Assembly: GCF_021729145.1 (NCBI RefSeq)
Contig: NZ_JAJSLW010000025.1
Span: 1-64,000 of the forward strand
Length of the DNA: 64,000 nt
From: Membranihabitans maritimus
GTDB taxonomy: Bacteria; Bacteroidota; Bacteroidia; Chitinophagales; Saprospiraceae
Reading direction: 5' to 3'
A program made the translations under genes and the position numbers. Shown here one piece after another: positions 63,048-64,000 of the stretch. Position 1 is the stretch's first letter. Each line of letters opens with the position of its first letter. Below the pieces are notes generated by a model, which was not told the origin of the DNA, ran no database searches, and saw only the letters and a program-made list of their open reading frames with translations.

Positions 63048-64000
63048 ATGTTAAATATGAATACAATAGCTCTACCCTGTTTTTTAGCTAAATTACCCTT
63101 TCGAATCCCTTTCATGTTATTAGTATTTATATCATATAATTTGAATTCATTTGGACAGGATTATGTCTCCCTTCCTTATCTCAACGGATTTGAGTCCGGA
63201 AGTTTAGGTCCTGAATGGGTGGTAAATAGCAGTTCCTCTAACGGAGAAGTAGCCGTATATCCTGGTGGGTTATTTATGTGGTCAAATTTAACTGCTGAAC
63301 CTCATTCCGGAAACTATTTTCTAGGGATGCATCATCCGGATGGTGGATTTTATAATACCAATACGGCTGACCTACATCTTAATTTATCGAATCAAAATAG
63401 TGTAAGGCTTCAATTTTGGTGGGCGGAATGGAATGATGAAACAGAGGAACAAGATGGGATATACTTATCTGATGACGGAGGTAATTCATTTGTTAAAGTA
63501 TTGGATTTAAATGGTGGGTCATATACAGACCTGGAGTACCAGTACTTTAACCTGAGTTTGGATAGTATCCATGCTATCCATGGTTTGAGTTATACTTCAA
63601 ATTATATTATCCGTTTCTCCCAATATGATGATTATTACTTTGCAGGTGGTAATGATGGATTCTTGATCGATGATGTAGAGGTGATTTCAGAGGATTATTT
63701 TTATGTGGATCAAAGCAATAGTATGGGGTTGGAGAACGGGGAGAACTGGACTACGGCCTTTGCCAATTTACAGGATGCCTTAGCAGTTGCAGAATCCGGG
63801 GATATTATCTGTGTAGCTCAGGGAGTTTATTTACCCACGGATGATGGAAACCGGGATTCATCATTTAATATACCAGATAGTGTGGTGCTGTTAGGGGGAT
63901 TTCCAATGGGTGGAGGTTTGCTGTCAGAGCGGAATTCGACGTGTTATGAGACCGTGCTCAGTGGGGATATCGGCTCAGTTGGTGATCATTCGGACAATAG
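63048..64000 (+). CDS. Large secreted beta-helix protein (partial, cut at right edge)
   Basis: The frame from ATG 63048 stays open to the end of the window (317 codons) with no stop, so only the N-terminus is seen. It begins with a signal peptide (FMLLVFISYNLNSFGQ), then a jelly-roll-like domain (residues about 40-215: LNGFESGSLGPEWVV; HSGNYFLGMHHPDG; LQFWWAEWNDETEEQDGIYL; FLIDDVEVISED). A right-handed beta-helix start follows (WTTAFANLQDALAVAESGDI, ICVAQGVYLPTDDG). Such proteins normally end in a T9SS sorting domain, outside the window. Probably a surface or secreted glycan-related adhesin or enzyme. Confidence 0.8.
   Translation, partial: MLNMNTIALPCFLAKLPFRIPFMLLVFISYNLNSFGQDYVSLPYLNGFESGSLGPEWVVNSSSSNGEVAVYPGGLFMWSNLTAEPHSGNYFLGMHHPDGGFYNTNTADLHLNLSNQNSVRLQFWWAEWNDETEEQDGIYLSDDGGNSFVKVLDLNGGSYTDLEYQYFNLSLDSIHAIHGLSYTSNYIIRFSQYDDYYFAGGNDGFLIDDVEVISEDYFYVDQSNSMGLENGENWTTAFANLQDALAVAESGDIICVAQGVYLPTDDGNRDSSFNIPDSVVLLGGFPMGGGLLSERNSTCYETVLSGDIGSVGDHSDN

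Overview
The window reads as a chromosomal piece of a Bacteroidota bacterium, probably a marine or environmental polysaccharide degrader of the Cytophagia/Flavobacteriia kind. The evidence is two SusC/SusD outer-membrane uptake pairs, an ECF sigma factor with a FecR anti-sigma factor, many lipoprotein and twin-arginine (Tat) signal peptides, a type IX secretion tail at the left edge, AT-rich DNA and few Shine-Dalgarno sites. No tRNA, rRNA or CRISPR array was found.

Layout. 1-1960 is gene-poor: the end of a T9SS-secreted protein, then two decayed copies of the start of an AAA ATPase gene around several small hairpins. 1961-17313 is a regulated uptake region: sigma factor (minus strand), divergent fecR, susC1-susD1, a PQQ dehydrogenase carrying a cytochrome c domain, a ThuA-like gene, then susC2-susD2. 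A perfect 602-bp direct repeat covers the signalling half of both susC genes, and a shared two-box motif (8 bp, 17-bp gap, 10 bp) lies before fecR and before susC2. 17375-30765 is a tight + strand cluster: three intact Gfo/Idh/MocA oxidoreductases plus a fourth beside them, a PIG-L deacetylase, a NagB-like protein, an SGNH/PVC cytochrome, a LsrF/DhnA-type aldolase, a PfkB kinase, a SUMF1-fold protein and an NCS1 permease. I infer a complete route for a modified, perhaps N-acetylated, sugar or polyol. 30880-37780 holds a phosphodiesterase, an M19 dipeptidase relative and an SGNH hydrolase, then a decay zone: a frameshifted oxidoreductase, a twice-frameshifted protein tail, a truncated RelE-type toxin, an intact higBA pair and a DUF433 remnant. 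38240-44124 holds a DUF5916-type protein and a sulfatase/alpha-L-rhamnosidase fusion of the kind known from ulvan degradation. 44352-45056 is a REP-associated transposase with palindromes on both sides. 45217-62782 is a second catabolic block with three PVC-type cytochrome dehydrogenases, a Dabb protein, an SDR, a propeller protein, a TIM-barrel isomerase, a beta-helix protein, a DUF6807 protein, an esterase-like hydrolase and a DAACS symporter. The last gene, a secreted beta-helix protein, runs off the right edge.

How it works together (inference). SusCD pairs bring oligosaccharides into the periplasm. Lipid-anchored quinoprotein and PVC cytochrome enzymes, with Tat-exported Gfo/Idh proteins, oxidise sugars there. 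The products pass the inner membrane through NCS1 and DAACS carriers and enter deacetylation, isomerisation, phosphorylation and aldol cleavage. Five putative c-type haem dehydrogenases in 64 kb suggest that oxidation is a central strategy. The most unusual structural signal is the 602-bp identity between two otherwise different susC genes, which makes 8.6 kb of the region a potentially exchangeable cassette under one sigma/anti-sigma pair.
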